Program-made: the position numbers and the translations under genes
Source of the DNA: Chroococcidiopsidaceae cyanobacterium CP_BM_ER_R8_30
GTDB taxonomy: Bacteria; Cyanobacteriota; Cyanobacteriia; Cyanobacteriales; Chroococcidiopsidaceae
Direction of reading: 5' to 3'
NCBI GenBank assembly: GCA_019244235.1
Contig: JAFASY010000067.1
Span: 1 to 36,168, forward strand
Length of the DNA stretch: 36,168 nt
Notes under the pieces: model-generated
What the model saw: the letters and a program-made list of their open reading frames with translations, nothing else
Database searches by the model: none
Told to the model about the DNA's origin: nothing
Part shown: positions 1 through 8,843 of the stretch, piece by piece
Numbering within the stretch: position 1 is the first letter of the stretch
How the letters are laid out: each line of letters begins with the position of its first letter

Positions 1-3000
1 TTTCCCATGGTGATTTGGTGGGGCGAGGATCTGACGCTGCTCTATAACGATGCTTGGCTACCGATTCTTGGTTCTAAACATCCGCAGGCACTAGGGCGAC
101 CCGGACAAGCAGTGTGGTCAGAAATTTGGGACATTATTGGTACACAGCTGGGAAGTGTCCTCACGACCGGAGAAGCCACCTGGTCAGATGATATGCTGTT
201 GCTCGTCGACCGCTCTGGCTATGTTGAAGAAGCCTACTTCACATATTCCTATAGTCCAATTCTCGTTGAAACTGGGGAGGTGGGCGGTGCATTTACTGCC
301 GTGACCGAGACAACGGCGCGAGTTTTGGGCGAGCGTCGATTAGCGACGCTGCGAGATCTAGCGGCTCAGGCAGGATTAGCCAAGTCGGTTGAGCAAGCCT
401 ATAAGGGCGCTTTACAAACCTTGAGCGAAAACCCATGGGATATACCGTTTGCGCTCCTGTACCAAGTGCAAGCAGGCAGCGAAGCAGTTTTGTATGGCAG
501 TACTCCAGTCACTGACTCATCTACGATTGCATATCAGCAGTTTCAGCAACAGGTAAAAACGGACTTGCCAGACTTGTTGCTAAATCTGCAATTCATCCAG
601 AGCATTGACCTAGAAGATTTAGAGCAACGCTTTGGCAAACTGCCTTCAGGACCATGGGCTGTGCCAACTACCGACGCGATCGCGCTGCCTCTGCAAGCGG
701 CGGGACAAGAACAGATTGTGGGACTGCTGGTTTTGGGAGTTAATCCTTGTCGGGAACTTGATAATGACTACCGAAACTTTTTCCATATGATTGCAGGGCA
801 TATTGAAACAGCGATCGCCAATGCAACAGCCTACGAAGAAGAACGCAAACGGGCTGAAGCCCTCGCAGAATTAGATCGCGCCAAAACAATTTTCTTTAGC
901 AACGTTTCTCACGAATTTCGCACCCCGCTCACGCTGATGCTGGGTCCACTAGAAGAGATCTTAGTAACTGCCTCAACCCGGCTTGAACCTGAGGAGCGCG
1001 AACAGCTAGAAATGTTGCAGCGTAACGGATTGCGCCTGCAAAAGCTGGTTAACACGCTGCTTGATTTCTCGCGAATTGAAGCGGGACGAGTGCAAGCCGT
1101 TTACGACCCGACTGATTTAGCCAAGTTTACCGCAGAACTAGCATCGGTGTTTCGGTCTGCGATCGAACGGGCAGGCATGACCTTACAAGTGAATTGCCCC
1201 CCGTTGCCGGAAGCAATTTATGTCGATCGCCAGATGTGGGAGAAGATTGTATTAAATCTACTTTCAAACGCATTTAAGTTTACGTTTGCAGGGTCGATCG
1301 CAGTCACGCTACAAGCCGTCAACAATCATGTTGAATTAAGCGTTGAAGATACTGGGACGGGAATTCCTGCGCAGGAATTGCCCCATTTGTTCGAGCGGTT
1401 TCGCCGCGTAGAAGGGGCCAAAGGACGCAGCTATGAAGGGTCGGGAATTGGATTATCGTTGGTGCAAGAGTTAGTTAAACTGCATAGCGGCACAATCGAG
1501 GTTACAAGCGCGCTCGAGCGAGGCTCTTGCTTCGTGGTGCGAATTCCCACTGGGACGGCGCATCTTCCCAGCGACCGAATCGGGGCGACTCGTTCTTTAG
1601 CCTCGACTTCGGTTAGCGCAACCCCTTATGTTGAAGAGGCACTAAGCTGGCTCAAGCGTGATCGCGCTTTTTCGGAGACACAGATTTCAACCAGTCCTGA
1701 TTTGGGCAATCTGACTTCACCCTTAGCATTTTCCCATAAAGACAGAAATGCTGAAGATAGCCCTGCTCGAATTCTGTTAGTCGATGACAACGCCGACATG
1801 CGCGACTATGTGCAGCGATTGCTGAGTCAGCACTACAAAGTTGAGTCCGTTGCCGATGGCGAAACTGCGCTCTCTATCATAACCGCACGTAACGATGACG
1901 GAACCACGCTTAAACAGCCATTTGATCTAATTCTCAGCGATGTGATGATGCCCAGACTCGATGGGTTTGGGTTGCTGCATGAGTTACGAGCAGATCCTTT
2001 AACTAGAGATGTACCAGTGATTGTGCTATCTGCCCGCGCCGGAGAAGAATCGCGCGTTGAAGGACTCGAAGCTGGAGCTGACGAATATTTGATTAAGCCT
2101 TTCTCGGCAAGGGAGCTGTTTGCGCGAGTAGAAGGCACCTTGAAACTGGCTCAGATGCGACAAGATTCTCTCAAGAAGCTAGAAGCAGAGCGCAATCATT
2201 TACAGTTAGAAATTGCTGAGCGGCAACGGGCAGAAGCCGCACGGAGTGAAAGTAACGACCGTCTGAGCATTGCCCTTGATGCCGCTGCTCTCGGTTTATG
2301 GGACTGGAATCTGCTCACCAAAGAAGTCACTTGGACAGAGCATCACGCTCGACTGTGGGGGATTCTTCCCGAAAGCTTTGACGGCACCTACGCCACCTTC
2401 GAGCAACGGGTGCATCCTGACGATCGCGCCATGATCTCTCAAACGGTGAAAGACGCGATCGCCCAAAATGGCAATTACGAAGCAGAATACCGTGTCATTT
2501 GGCAAGACAACAGCATTCATTGGATCGCAGCAAAGGGACGAGTGTTTTATGACGATCGGGAGCAAGCGGTGCGGATGGTGGGGATTGTCCGAGACATTAC
2601 GGCTCAAAAGCAAGCGGCCCGGGAGCGAGAAACGCTGTTATTCGAGTTAGCAACAGCACTGCAAAAGCTCTATCTTCACTTTGAGAACTCGCCGCTTGGT
2701 GTTATTGAGTGGGACGCTGAGTTTCGCGTCAGTCGCTGGTCAAAACAAGCGGAACGAATATTCGGATGGCAAACCGAAGAAGTCATTGGGAAACATTGGA
2801 GCGATTGGCAGTTTGTTTATGCAGAAGACGTAGAACGAGTCACTAAGGAAATTGCTCTGCTAGAAAGCTCTGTGTCTCAACTTACGCTGTACAACCGCAA
2901 TTATGCTAAAGATGGCTCAATTATTCACTGTGAATGGTATAACTCAGCGTTACGGGATGAATCGGGTAACCTAGTTTCGATTCTATCGTTGGCGCTCAAC

Positions 3001-4212
3001 GTTGGTGACCGGATTCGCTTAGAGCAAGAGAGAGAACGCCTCCTCGAACGAGAGCAAACCGCACGCGCTGAAGCAGAGCGAGCCAACCGTGTAAAAGATG
3101 AATTTCTTGCTGTACTGTCTCACGAACTCCGTACCCCGCTCAACCCGATTCTCGGTTGGTCGAAATTATTGAAAAGTGGACGGTTAAATGCTGCTAAAAC
3201 GGCTGAAGCGCTTTCTGTGATCGAGCGCAATGCCCAAATACAAACCCAACTGATCGAAGATCTACTCGATGTGTCTCGCATCCTCCAAGGGAAGTTAACA
3301 CTAGCGATCCATCCGGTCAATTTGGAGTTTGTCATCACTACAGCTCAAGAAACGGTGCGCCTTGCTGCTGAAGCTAAGAGCATTGAGGTTGAAACAATCT
3401 TCGAGCCAAGTGTGGGAACGGTTTTGGGTGATGCTGCTCGACTTCAGCAAGTGGTTTGGAATTTAATTTCTAATGCCGTAAAATTTACGCCTCAAGGTGG
3501 ATGGGTAATTGTTCGGTTAGCACAGGTGAACAATCACGCTCAAATTCAAGTGATAGATAATGGAAAGGGCATTAGCGCTGAATTCCTACCGTATGTATTT
3601 GACTATTTTCGTCAGGCAGATAGTGCTACAACTCGTAGATTTAGCGGTTTGGGACTAGGGCTTGCAATCGTACGCCAAATCGTCGAGCTACACGGTGGTA
3701 CTGTCAAGGCAGACAGTCCTGGTGAAGGACAAGGCGCAACGTTTACGGTGATGCTACCGTTAGCCCTCACGACTCCACAAGCAAGTTTAAGACGTGAATC
3801 GACCAAGGGTGATACAGATCTTGGTGGCATTCAGATCTTAGTGGTGGATGATGAGATTGATTCACGCGAGTTTGTGGCGTTTGTTCTCGAAAACGCGGGC
3901 GCGACCGTTATGGGTGTTGGCTCCGCGCTCGAAGCGCTGCAAACTGTACGGCGACAGAAACCAGACATTCTTATAAGCGATATTGGCATGCCAGACATGG
4001 ATGGTTACATGCTGATGCGGGAAATTCAAGCGATGTCAGAAGGAGAGAAAATCCCAGCGATCGCCCTAACCGCTTATGCTGGAGAAGTGAATCAACAGCA
4101 AGCAATTTCAGCTGGGTTTGCCCTACATTTGCCAAAGCCCATTGACCCTGAGCCGTTAGTTCAAGCAGTCGTTGCTCTAACCCGTCAAGCGGGACACGGT
4201 AGATTTAACTAG
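1..4212 (+). CDS. Hybrid histidine kinase with two kinase cores and two receivers (5' end outside window)
   Basis: A multi-domain phosphorelay sensor, open from the first base of the window, so its N-terminus is missing; residues here count from the first in-frame Met at base 7. Domain order: PAS-like (about 1-110), GAF-like (about 110-285), first HisKA with the H-box SHEFRTP (phospho-His 302), HATPase (about 405-520), receiver 1 (acidic pair 593-594, phospho-Asp 645, Lys 697), a coiled coil, two PAS domains (about 757-870 and 885-1005), second HisKA with SHELRTP (His 1039), second HATPase (about 1145-1260), and receiver 2 (acidic pair 1281-1282, Asp 1325, Lys 1377). No transmembrane segment is visible in the part present, so it is probably cytoplasmic or its sensor lies upstream. 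No output domain is seen, so the signal probably passes to another protein. treZ begins 12 bases after the stop. The family call is secure; the stimulus is unknown. Confidence 0.93.
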   Translation, partial: FPMVIWWGEDLTLLYNDAWLPILGSKHPQALGRPGQAVWSEIWDIIGTQLGSVLTTGEATWSDDMLLLVDRSGYVEEAYFTYSYSPILVETGEVGGAFTAVTETTARVLGERRLATLRDLAAQAGLAKSVEQAYKGALQTLSENPWDIPFALLYQVQAGSEAVLYGSTPVTDSSTIAYQQFQQQVKTDLPDLLLNLQFIQSIDLEDLEQRFGKLPSGPWAVPTTDAIALPLQAAGQEQIVGLLVLGVNPCRELDNDYRNFFHMIAGHIETAIANATAYEEERKRAEALAELDRAKTIFFSNVSHEFRTPLTLMLGPLEEILVTASTRLEPEEREQLEMLQRNGLRLQKLVNTLLDFSRIEAGRVQAVYDPTDLAKFTAELASVFRSAIERAGMTLQVNCPPLPEAIYVDRQMWEKIVLNLLSNAFKFTFAGSIAVTLQAVNNHVELSVEDTGTGIPAQELPHLFERFRRVEGAKGRSYEGSGIGLSLVQELVKLHSGTIEVTSALERGSCFVVRIPTGTAHLPSDRIGATRSLASTSVSATPYVEEALSWLKRDRAFSETQISTSPDLGNLTSPLAFSHKDRNAEDSPARILLVDDNADMRDYVQRLLSQHYKVESVADGETALSIITARNDDGTTLKQPFDLILSDVMMPRLDGFGLLHELRADPLTRDVPVIVLSARAGEESRVEGLEAGADEYLIKPFSARELFARVEGTLKLAQMRQDSLKKLEAERNHLQLEIAERQRAEAARSESNDRLSIALDAAALGLWDWNLLTKEVTWTEHHARLWGILPESFDGTYATFEQRVHPDDRAMISQTVKDAIAQNGNYEAEYRVIWQDNSIHWIAAKGRVFYDDREQAVRMVGIVRDITAQKQAARERETLLFELATALQKLYLHFENSPLGVIEWDAEFRVSRWSKQAERIFGWQTEEVIGKHWSDWQFVYAEDVERVTKEIALLESSVSQLTLYNRNYAKDGSIIHCEWYNSALRDESGNLVSILSLALNVGDRIRLEQERERLLEREQTARAEAERANRVKDEFLAVLSHELRTPLNPILGWSKLLKSGRLNAAKTAEALSVIERNAQIQTQLIEDLLDVSRILQGKLTLAIHPVNLEFVITTAQETVRLAAEAKSIEVETIFEPSVGTVLGDAARLQQVVWNLISNAVKFTPQGGWVIVRLAQVNNHAQIQVIDNGKGISAEFLPYVFDYFRQADSATTRRFSGLGLGLAIVRQIVELHGGTVKADSPGEGQGATFTVMLPLALTTPQASLRRESTKGDTDLGGIQILVVDDEIDSREFVAFVLENAGATVMGVGSALEALQTVRRQKPDILISDIGMPDMDGYMLMREIQAMSEGEKIPAIALTAYAGEVNQQQAISAGFALHLPKPIDPEPLVQAVVALTRQAGHGRFN

Positions 4213-4224
4213 GAGAATTTAAAA

Positions 4225-6042
4225 GTGAAGATTGGTGCTGTATACAACGGTTCGGGCAATTGTGAGTTCTCTGTGTGGGCACCTCTGCTTAAAGAAGTAG
4301 CTCTACAAATCGTGTCTCCTCAACAGCGTCTTATTCCTATGACAAAAGATGAGGCAGGTTATTGGAGAGTAACAGCAGATGTTGAACCGGGTACACTATA
4401 CTTCTACAAACTTGACAAAAATATTGACCGACCAGATCCAGCATCAAAATTTCAACCTCAAGGAGTTCACGGACCATCTCAAGTCATCGATCCTAGTCTA
4501 TTTACCTGGACTGACACAAATTGGACTGGCATTCCCTTGGAGGAAATGATCATTTATGAACTGCATGTCGGCACCTTCACAAATGAAGGAACTTTTGCTG
4601 CAATCATACCTCGGCTCAGCGAGCTAAGAGAACTAGGAATTAATGCAATTGAGATTATGCCAGTTGCACAATTTCCGGGAGAGCGTAACTGGGGATATGA
4701 CGGTGTGTATCCTTATGCTGTACAAAGTTCCTACGGAGGTCCAGAGGAATTCAAACATCTCAGTAATGCCTGTCACCATCATGGTGTATCAGTCATTCTT
4801 GATGTTGTCTACAACCATCTTGGTCCTGAAGGAAACTATTTTTATGACTTTGGTCCATATTTTACAAAGAAATACCAGTCTGTTTGGGGAGAGGCTATCA
4901 ATTATGATGATGCCTACAGTGATGCAGTTCGTAACTTTTGGCTAGAAAATGCTTGTTTCTGGTATGAGGAATATCATATAGATGCTTTACGATTAGATGC
5001 TATTCAAGGAATTTATGACTTGAGTGCAAAACACTTTTTACAGGAACTAGTAGAAGTCACTGCTCACTGCTCCCAAAAGCAAGGGCGTAAGTTCTATCTA
5101 ACAGCGGAAAGTGATCTAAACGATGTTAAAATAATTCGACCAAGAACAGTAGGAGGTTATGAAATAGATGCTCAATGGAATGACGATTTCCATCATGCAC
5201 TTCATACTCTACTCACAGGTGAGCAGGACCGATATTATCAAGATTTTGGTAAGTGCGAACAGCTAGCGAAAACTTTTAGAGAAGGATTTGTTTACTCTGG
5301 TCAATATGCTCCCCATCGAAAGCGTCGTCATGGTAACTCGTCAAAAGAAGAACCAGCGACACAATTTATCGTATATTCTCAAACTCACGATCAAATAGGT
5401 AATCGCATCTTAGGGGACAGACTATCAAAGCTTATCTCCTTTGAGGGGCTAAAGTTAACTGCTGGTGCAGTCTTACTTTCTCCTTTTATACCATTTTTAT
5501 TTATGGGAGAAGAATATGGTGAGGAAGCACCCTTCTACTACTTCGTTAGCCACTCAGACAAAGATGTTATTCAAATGGTTCAACAGGGTAAGAAAGAAGA
5601 ATTTGCTGCTTTTGTCGATCGAGGAGAAGTGCAAGATCCACAAGATTCTAACACTTTCCAAAAGTGTAAATTGAATTGGGAAAAGCGAGAGACAGGTCAT
5701 CACCAAGTTCTCTGGAAATTTTATCAACAGTTAATTCAACTGCGCCGTTCAATTCCCGCTTTAAAGAATCTGGATAAAAAAAGTCTCAAGGTGATTTGCA
5801 CCGAAACAGATAGATTATTGCAACTCCATCGACAAAGTCATGACAGTCAGATATTCTGCGTTATGAATTTCAATAAAAGCAGTAATACTTTTACGCCTAG
5901 TCTAACAAGCTACAACTGGCAGAAGATACTGGACTCAGCTGATACTAAATGGATGGGACCTGGAGCGAGAATGCCTGAAACGCTTGTTCCTGAAAATTCG
6001 CTGAAAATTCCTTCACAAAGTTTTGCTCTTTATAAAGTATAA
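4225..6042 (+). CDS. treZ: Maltooligosyltrehalose trehalohydrolase
   Basis: A GH13 enzyme that releases trehalose from maltooligosyltrehalose made by TreY, a compatible-solute pathway used against salt and drying. The 605 residues match the usual TreZ length. An N-terminal beta-sandwich (about 1-95) precedes the catalytic barrel. Conserved GH13 regions are visible: DVVYNHLGPEGNY, ALRLDAI with nucleophile Asp 258, TAESD with acid/base Glu 295, and SQTHDQIGNR with Asp 389; the last is characteristic of TreZ. The start is GTG at 4225, with a GGAGA Shine-Dalgarno overlapping the stop of the sensor kinase, so translation of the two genes may be coupled. The gene looks more AT-rich by eye than the kinase before it. 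No treY or trehalase follows in this window. Confidence 0.93.
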   Translation: MKIGAVYNGSGNCEFSVWAPLLKEVALQIVSPQQRLIPMTKDEAGYWRVTADVEPGTLYFYKLDKNIDRPDPASKFQPQGVHGPSQVIDPSLFTWTDTNWTGIPLEEMIIYELHVGTFTNEGTFAAIIPRLSELRELGINAIEIMPVAQFPGERNWGYDGVYPYAVQSSYGGPEEFKHLSNACHHHGVSVILDVVYNHLGPEGNYFYDFGPYFTKKYQSVWGEAINYDDAYSDAVRNFWLENACFWYEEYHIDALRLDAIQGIYDLSAKHFLQELVEVTAHCSQKQGRKFYLTAESDLNDVKIIRPRTVGGYEIDAQWNDDFHHALHTLLTGEQDRYYQDFGKCEQLAKTFREGFVYSGQYAPHRKRRHGNSSKEEPATQFIVYSQTHDQIGNRILGDRLSKLISFEGLKLTAGAVLLSPFIPFLFMGEEYGEEAPFYYFVSHSDKDVIQMVQQGKKEEFAAFVDRGEVQDPQDSNTFQKCKLNWEKRETGHHQVLWKFYQQLIQLRRSIPALKNLDKKSLKVICTETDRLLQLHRQSHDSQIFCVMNFNKSSNTFTPSLTSYNWQKILDSADTKWMGPGARMPETLVPENSLKIPSQSFALYKV

Positions 6043-6255
6043 AATCATTTTTACCGCTAGCAAGATTCTTGATAATGCCTTGCAACACGGTTGCAGAGGC
6101 TGAAGTTGTTTGCGGTCCGCCTATAAAGGGATTGAGGACTTCGGCTTTCTTGTAGCAGAGCATCAGAATTATCTGCAACTAGTCTTAATGCCTTACCAAG
6201 ACTAAACTGACAAAGCGCGTCTAAAAAGCGGTGCAAGAAACGGTGGAAGGCATTT

Positions 6256-7083
6256 ATGATACCCATTCAAGAGCAGATAGTTCTGGTGACGGGAGCAACA
6301 GACGGAATTGGGAAGCAAACAGCTCGCGATTTGGCGGCGTTGGGAGCCACTGTCCTAGTGCACGGACGCCATCTCAAGCGAGCAGAAGCAACCCTTCAAG
6401 AGATTTATGAGTTAACTGGGAACGAGCGTCTAGAATACTATCTAGCAGATTTCTCATCGCTTGCCTCCGTGCAACAGTTAGCTGAAGCAGTGCAAGCTAA
6501 ACATTGCCATCTGAATATCCTGATCAACAACGCAGGTATTGGTGCAGGCGACCCTACACAAAGGCAGCGGAGTTTGAGCCAGGATGGGTGTGAGTTACGG
6601 TTTGCAGTTAATTACCTTGCTCCCTTTTTGCTCACCCATCTACTGCAACCTTGTTTACTCCGGGCAAACCTCTCACGAATTGTCAATGTTGCTTCTAAGG
6701 GACAGTTGCCAATTGATTTTGAGAATGTCATGCTTGAGCGACATTATGACCCCATGCAAGCTTACTGTCAGAGTAAACTAGCGATGGTGATGTTTACCTT
6801 TGATTTAGCTGTTGCACTCAAACCCGAAGGAGTTCTAGTCAACTGCTTACATCCAGGCTCGCGCTTGAATACGAAAATGGTGCGCGAGATGTTTGGAGAA
6901 TCTTGGGGCAGTGTCCAGTCAGGAGCAGACGCTATCATCTACGTTGCTACGTCTAGCAAATTAGCAGGGGTAACTGGTCAGTATTTCGAGGTGACGCAAC
7001 CAACTCAAGCTTCTGCACAGGCATACGATGAGCAAGCTCGGCGAAAACTGTGGCAGTTGAGTGAATGGCTCTGTCATCTGTAG
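6256..7083 (+). CDS. Short-chain dehydrogenase/reductase (retinol-dehydrogenase-like)
   Basis: A classical SDR of 275 residues using NAD(P)H; the substrate cannot be read from sequence. Visible features are the Rossmann glycine motif TGATDGIG near residue 12, the NNAG motif, catalytic Ser 147 in NVASKG, and the YxxxK pair Tyr 170 and Lys 174 in AYCQSK. The arginine-containing HGRHLKRAE segment after strand 2 hints at NADPH. The style resembles cyanobacterial and plant retinol dehydrogenase or protochlorophyllide-reductase-like SDRs. GGAAGG lies 6 bases before the ATG. The gene is separated from treZ by 213 bases and is probably a separate unit. Confidence 0.9.
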   Translation: MIPIQEQIVLVTGATDGIGKQTARDLAALGATVLVHGRHLKRAEATLQEIYELTGNERLEYYLADFSSLASVQQLAEAVQAKHCHLNILINNAGIGAGDPTQRQRSLSQDGCELRFAVNYLAPFLLTHLLQPCLLRANLSRIVNVASKGQLPIDFENVMLERHYDPMQAYCQSKLAMVMFTFDLAVALKPEGVLVNCLHPGSRLNTKMVREMFGESWGSVQSGADAIIYVATSSKLAGVTGQYFEVTQPTQASAQAYDEQARRKLWQLSEWLCHL

Positions 7084-7437
7084 CTGTCTTTGGTACAGCT
7101 CAGAAATCTATTCCAACTCTTGCTCTAAGACGATGCTCCGCTCTTAATGACTGGCATCTGGAGAAGGGGTAAAAGATTAACGCAAGGCAGGTAATGGCAT
7201 AATGATTGTGGAGATTAGAAGGAAAATTGCCCTTGCCTTTTAGAAGTAGAACATGTGGACAGAGGCACCTTGAAAAGGCGAAACTGGAGAAAAAAATTGT
7301 TTAAAATACCGTCAACTATAGAGCTGACGGTATAGGAGTTAAATATAAGCTTTAAGTGTTGTCTCAATCTTAGTAGTCGGACTTTAGAGTTAGCACCCGT
7401 AAAATCACTAATTTATTATGCCCTTGAAAGCTTTTGT
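7084..7437. other. Intergenic stretch with no gene seen
   Basis: No convincing reading frame or RNA gene is visible. A weak hairpin (AGCTGT, 7082-7087, paired with ACAGCT, 7095-7100) follows directly on the stop of the dehydrogenase but lacks a T-run. The stronger inverted repeat at 7306-7333 is listed separately. Confidence 0.5.
7306..7333 (-). terminator. Candidate Rho-independent terminator
   Basis: A perfect 9-bp inverted repeat (ATACCGTCA / TGACGGTAT, 7306-7314 and 7325-7333) has a 10-base loop. Read on the minus strand it is followed by TTTTAAACAATTTTTTT, a U-rich tail. It lies about 105 bases beyond the stop of the gene remnant at 7438-7704, which reads in the same direction, so it probably once ended that gene's transcript. 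Confidence 0.55.
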
Positions 7438-7704
7438 TTAAGGATTTTCCCAGAAATAGACCCATATCTGAGAGAGGGAAGCTTCTAAATCGCTCTTTCT
7501 GTACTGAGTAAGTTTATCTGCATATTGATATCTCTTTTCTTTAAAAGCTATATTATTATCCTTGTCAAAAGCTAGTAAAGCCTCCAAAACTTTACTTTTA
7601 TCATCGTTGTTGCAAAAAAATAATTTCTCTCGTGAGCATTGATTGCCTAACCACGGCAGTCTTTCCCAGATTAGTTTTGCTCTTAGATGGGTAACACAAA
7701 CTTG
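7438..7704 (-). pseudogene. Start-less gene remnant, C-terminal fragment of an unknown protein
   Basis: An open stretch of 88 codons ends in TAA at 7438-7440 and runs back to an in-frame stop at 7705-7707, with no ATG, GTG or TTG start. The translation looks like real protein: it is hydrophilic, mixed charge, with LIWERLPWLGN near its beginning, a helix-like KVLEALLAFDKDNN in the middle and ASLSQIWVYFWENP at the end. A likely terminator sits downstream on the same strand. Together these suggest the 3' end of a gene that lost its 5' part. I do not recognise the family. It could also be an intact short gene with an unrecognised start, but none is visible. Confidence 0.45.
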
Positions 7705-8065
7705 TTAAGGTCAACGATTATTCTTGCTAGATGGGCAATGAGTAGATGAGCCACCTACAATCATGAAGCTGCCCCTATCAGCCATTCGCGCTTTTCCCAG
7801 GGCTTGTCGTCAGGCAACTCCTCTTGGCATTGCCAATCATATTGCCGTTTTACCTCAAGAGGGTGGTAATTTGACGAAGCAAAGATCGTTGCTCCCGGAG
7901 GTTCCCTCCGGGAGAACATTGACAATTTTTTTGCTGCATATGAATCATCTATTAGACATGTTACTAAGTAAAATGCCGGGTCGGGAGCGGTGAATGGCTG
8001 TCCAAATTGTGGCACGATCTTAAGAAGAGCCCAGGCAAAACTAAATCCACTAGGAGGTCACACCT
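7705..8065. other. Intergenic stretch, only overlapping weak frames and a hairpin
   Basis: Two overlapping frames on opposite strands (7763-7993 plus and 7761-8015 minus) exist but neither has a recognisable protein character or a good ribosome site. The perfect hairpin at 7892-7914 is the one clear structure. The last 60 bases lead into the toxin-antitoxin pair and end in a strong AGGAGGT Shine-Dalgarno at 8052-8058. Confidence 0.5.
7892..7914. repeat. Perfect hairpin, REP-like
   Basis: CTCCCGGAGG at 7892-7901 pairs perfectly with CCTCCGGGAG at 7905-7914 around a TTC loop: 10 bp, mostly G-C. A run of seven T begins 11 bases later (7926-7932), too far for a classical terminator. GC-rich short hairpins of this kind are often dispersed repeats in cyanobacterial genomes; whether this one is repeated cannot be judged from one copy. 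Confidence 0.55.
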
Positions 8066-8290
8066 GTGGAACCAGCAATTATCCATAGCGATCCCGAAAT
8101 TCTGTCAGGTATTCCTGTCTTCATTGGCACCCGTGTTCCTGCCAAAACATTGATTGACTATCTAGAAGGGGGGCACAAGATTGATGATTTTCTGGACGAT
8201 TTTCCCACGGTTAGCCGGGAACAAGCGACTGTATTCCTCAAACAAGCCTTTGATTCGTTGCTAACCCAAATTCATGCGAGTACTGCTTGA
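8066..8290 (+). CDS. DUF433 family antitoxin
   Basis: A 74-residue protein of the DUF433 type, with the typical opening HSDPEILSGIPVFIGTRVPA and a short helix-turn-helix-like tail (TVSREQATVFLKQAF). DUF433 proteins are the usual partners of DUF5615 PIN-like toxins and are thought to neutralise them and bind their own promoter. The start is GTG at 8066, chosen because AGGAGGT lies 7 bases upstream. Its end overlaps the next gene by 17 bases, which suggests coupled translation of antitoxin then toxin. Confidence 0.9.
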   Translation: MEPAIIHSDPEILSGIPVFIGTRVPAKTLIDYLEGGHKIDDFLDDFPTVSREQATVFLKQAFDSLLTQIHASTA

Positions 8291-8591
8291 CGAGTGCCTC
8301 CCTAAAAAGCTGAAGCGTGAACTACCAGAACATAGCGTCGTTACGGTGCCTGAACAAGGTTGGGCAGGTCAGAAGAATGGTGCGTTATTACGGTTAGCGC
8401 AAGCTGAGTTTGATGTCTTTCTGACCATCGACCAGAACCTCATCCGTCAGCAGAATCTGAATCAGATCGCTCTAGCAATCGTGGTGCTGACCGCCCAAGA
8501 TAATCAGCTAGAAACCCTTCAACCGCTGATGCCAAAGGTTTTAGAAGTCCTTGAAACTATTCAGCCCGGTCAGATTGCTCAGGTTAACTAG
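8274..8591 (+). CDS. DUF5615 family PIN-like toxin
   Basis: A 105-residue protein of the DUF5615 (Mut7-C-like PIN) family. The start MRVLLDECLP carries the first acidic pair (Asp 6, Glu 7), GWAGQKNGALL is the conserved central turn, and FDVFLTIDQNL supplies further acidic residues of a PIN-type metal site. Such proteins are presumed RNases of VapBC-like modules. It follows the DUF433 gene with a 17-base overlap. The module stands 158 bases from an IS element and close to a DNA methyltransferase, a common setting for mobile or addictive modules. The family is clear; the RNase activity is inferred from the family. Confidence 0.88.
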   Translation: MRVLLDECLPKKLKRELPEHSVVTVPEQGWAGQKNGALLRLAQAEFDVFLTIDQNLIRQQNLNQIALAIVVLTAQDNQLETLQPLMPKVLEVLETIQPGQIAQVN

Positions 8592-8749
8592 GTTGATTTG
8601 CTGAACCCAGGAAAATTCCATTGAGTCTACACTGTAACTTTCTCAGTACAGGACAAAAGTTTGCGAGATTGAAGAAGAAAGGGTTTCAGGTTATGTTGCA
8701 AAAATCGGGGTGTGGGTTGGGAAAGTTAGAAGAATTCTGAACTCCTTTA

Positions 8750-8765
8750 GAGGCTGTTTCTAAAG
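8750..8765 (+). repeat. IS left terminal inverted repeat
   Basis: The 16 bases GAGGCTGTTTCTAAAG match the right end in inverted orientation at 15 of 16 positions. The preceding TA (8748-8749) is repeated after the right end. Confidence 0.85.
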
Positions 8766-8843
8766 AATGATAAAGAAGATGGAATAGTTGCCGAGGATTG
8801 CGCAACGCTCAATTCTAGCTGTGCTGTTGAATCTGATGCAATT

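Noticed and set aside
6057-6266. Minus-strand frame between treZ and the dehydrogenase
   Set aside because: Two overlapping frames here look equally weak, lack ribosome sites and match nothing I know; treated as intergenic.
7761-8015. Opposed frames of 76 and 84 codons in the gene-poor gap
   Set aside because: They overlap each other, contain the hairpin, and show no domain character or ribosome site.
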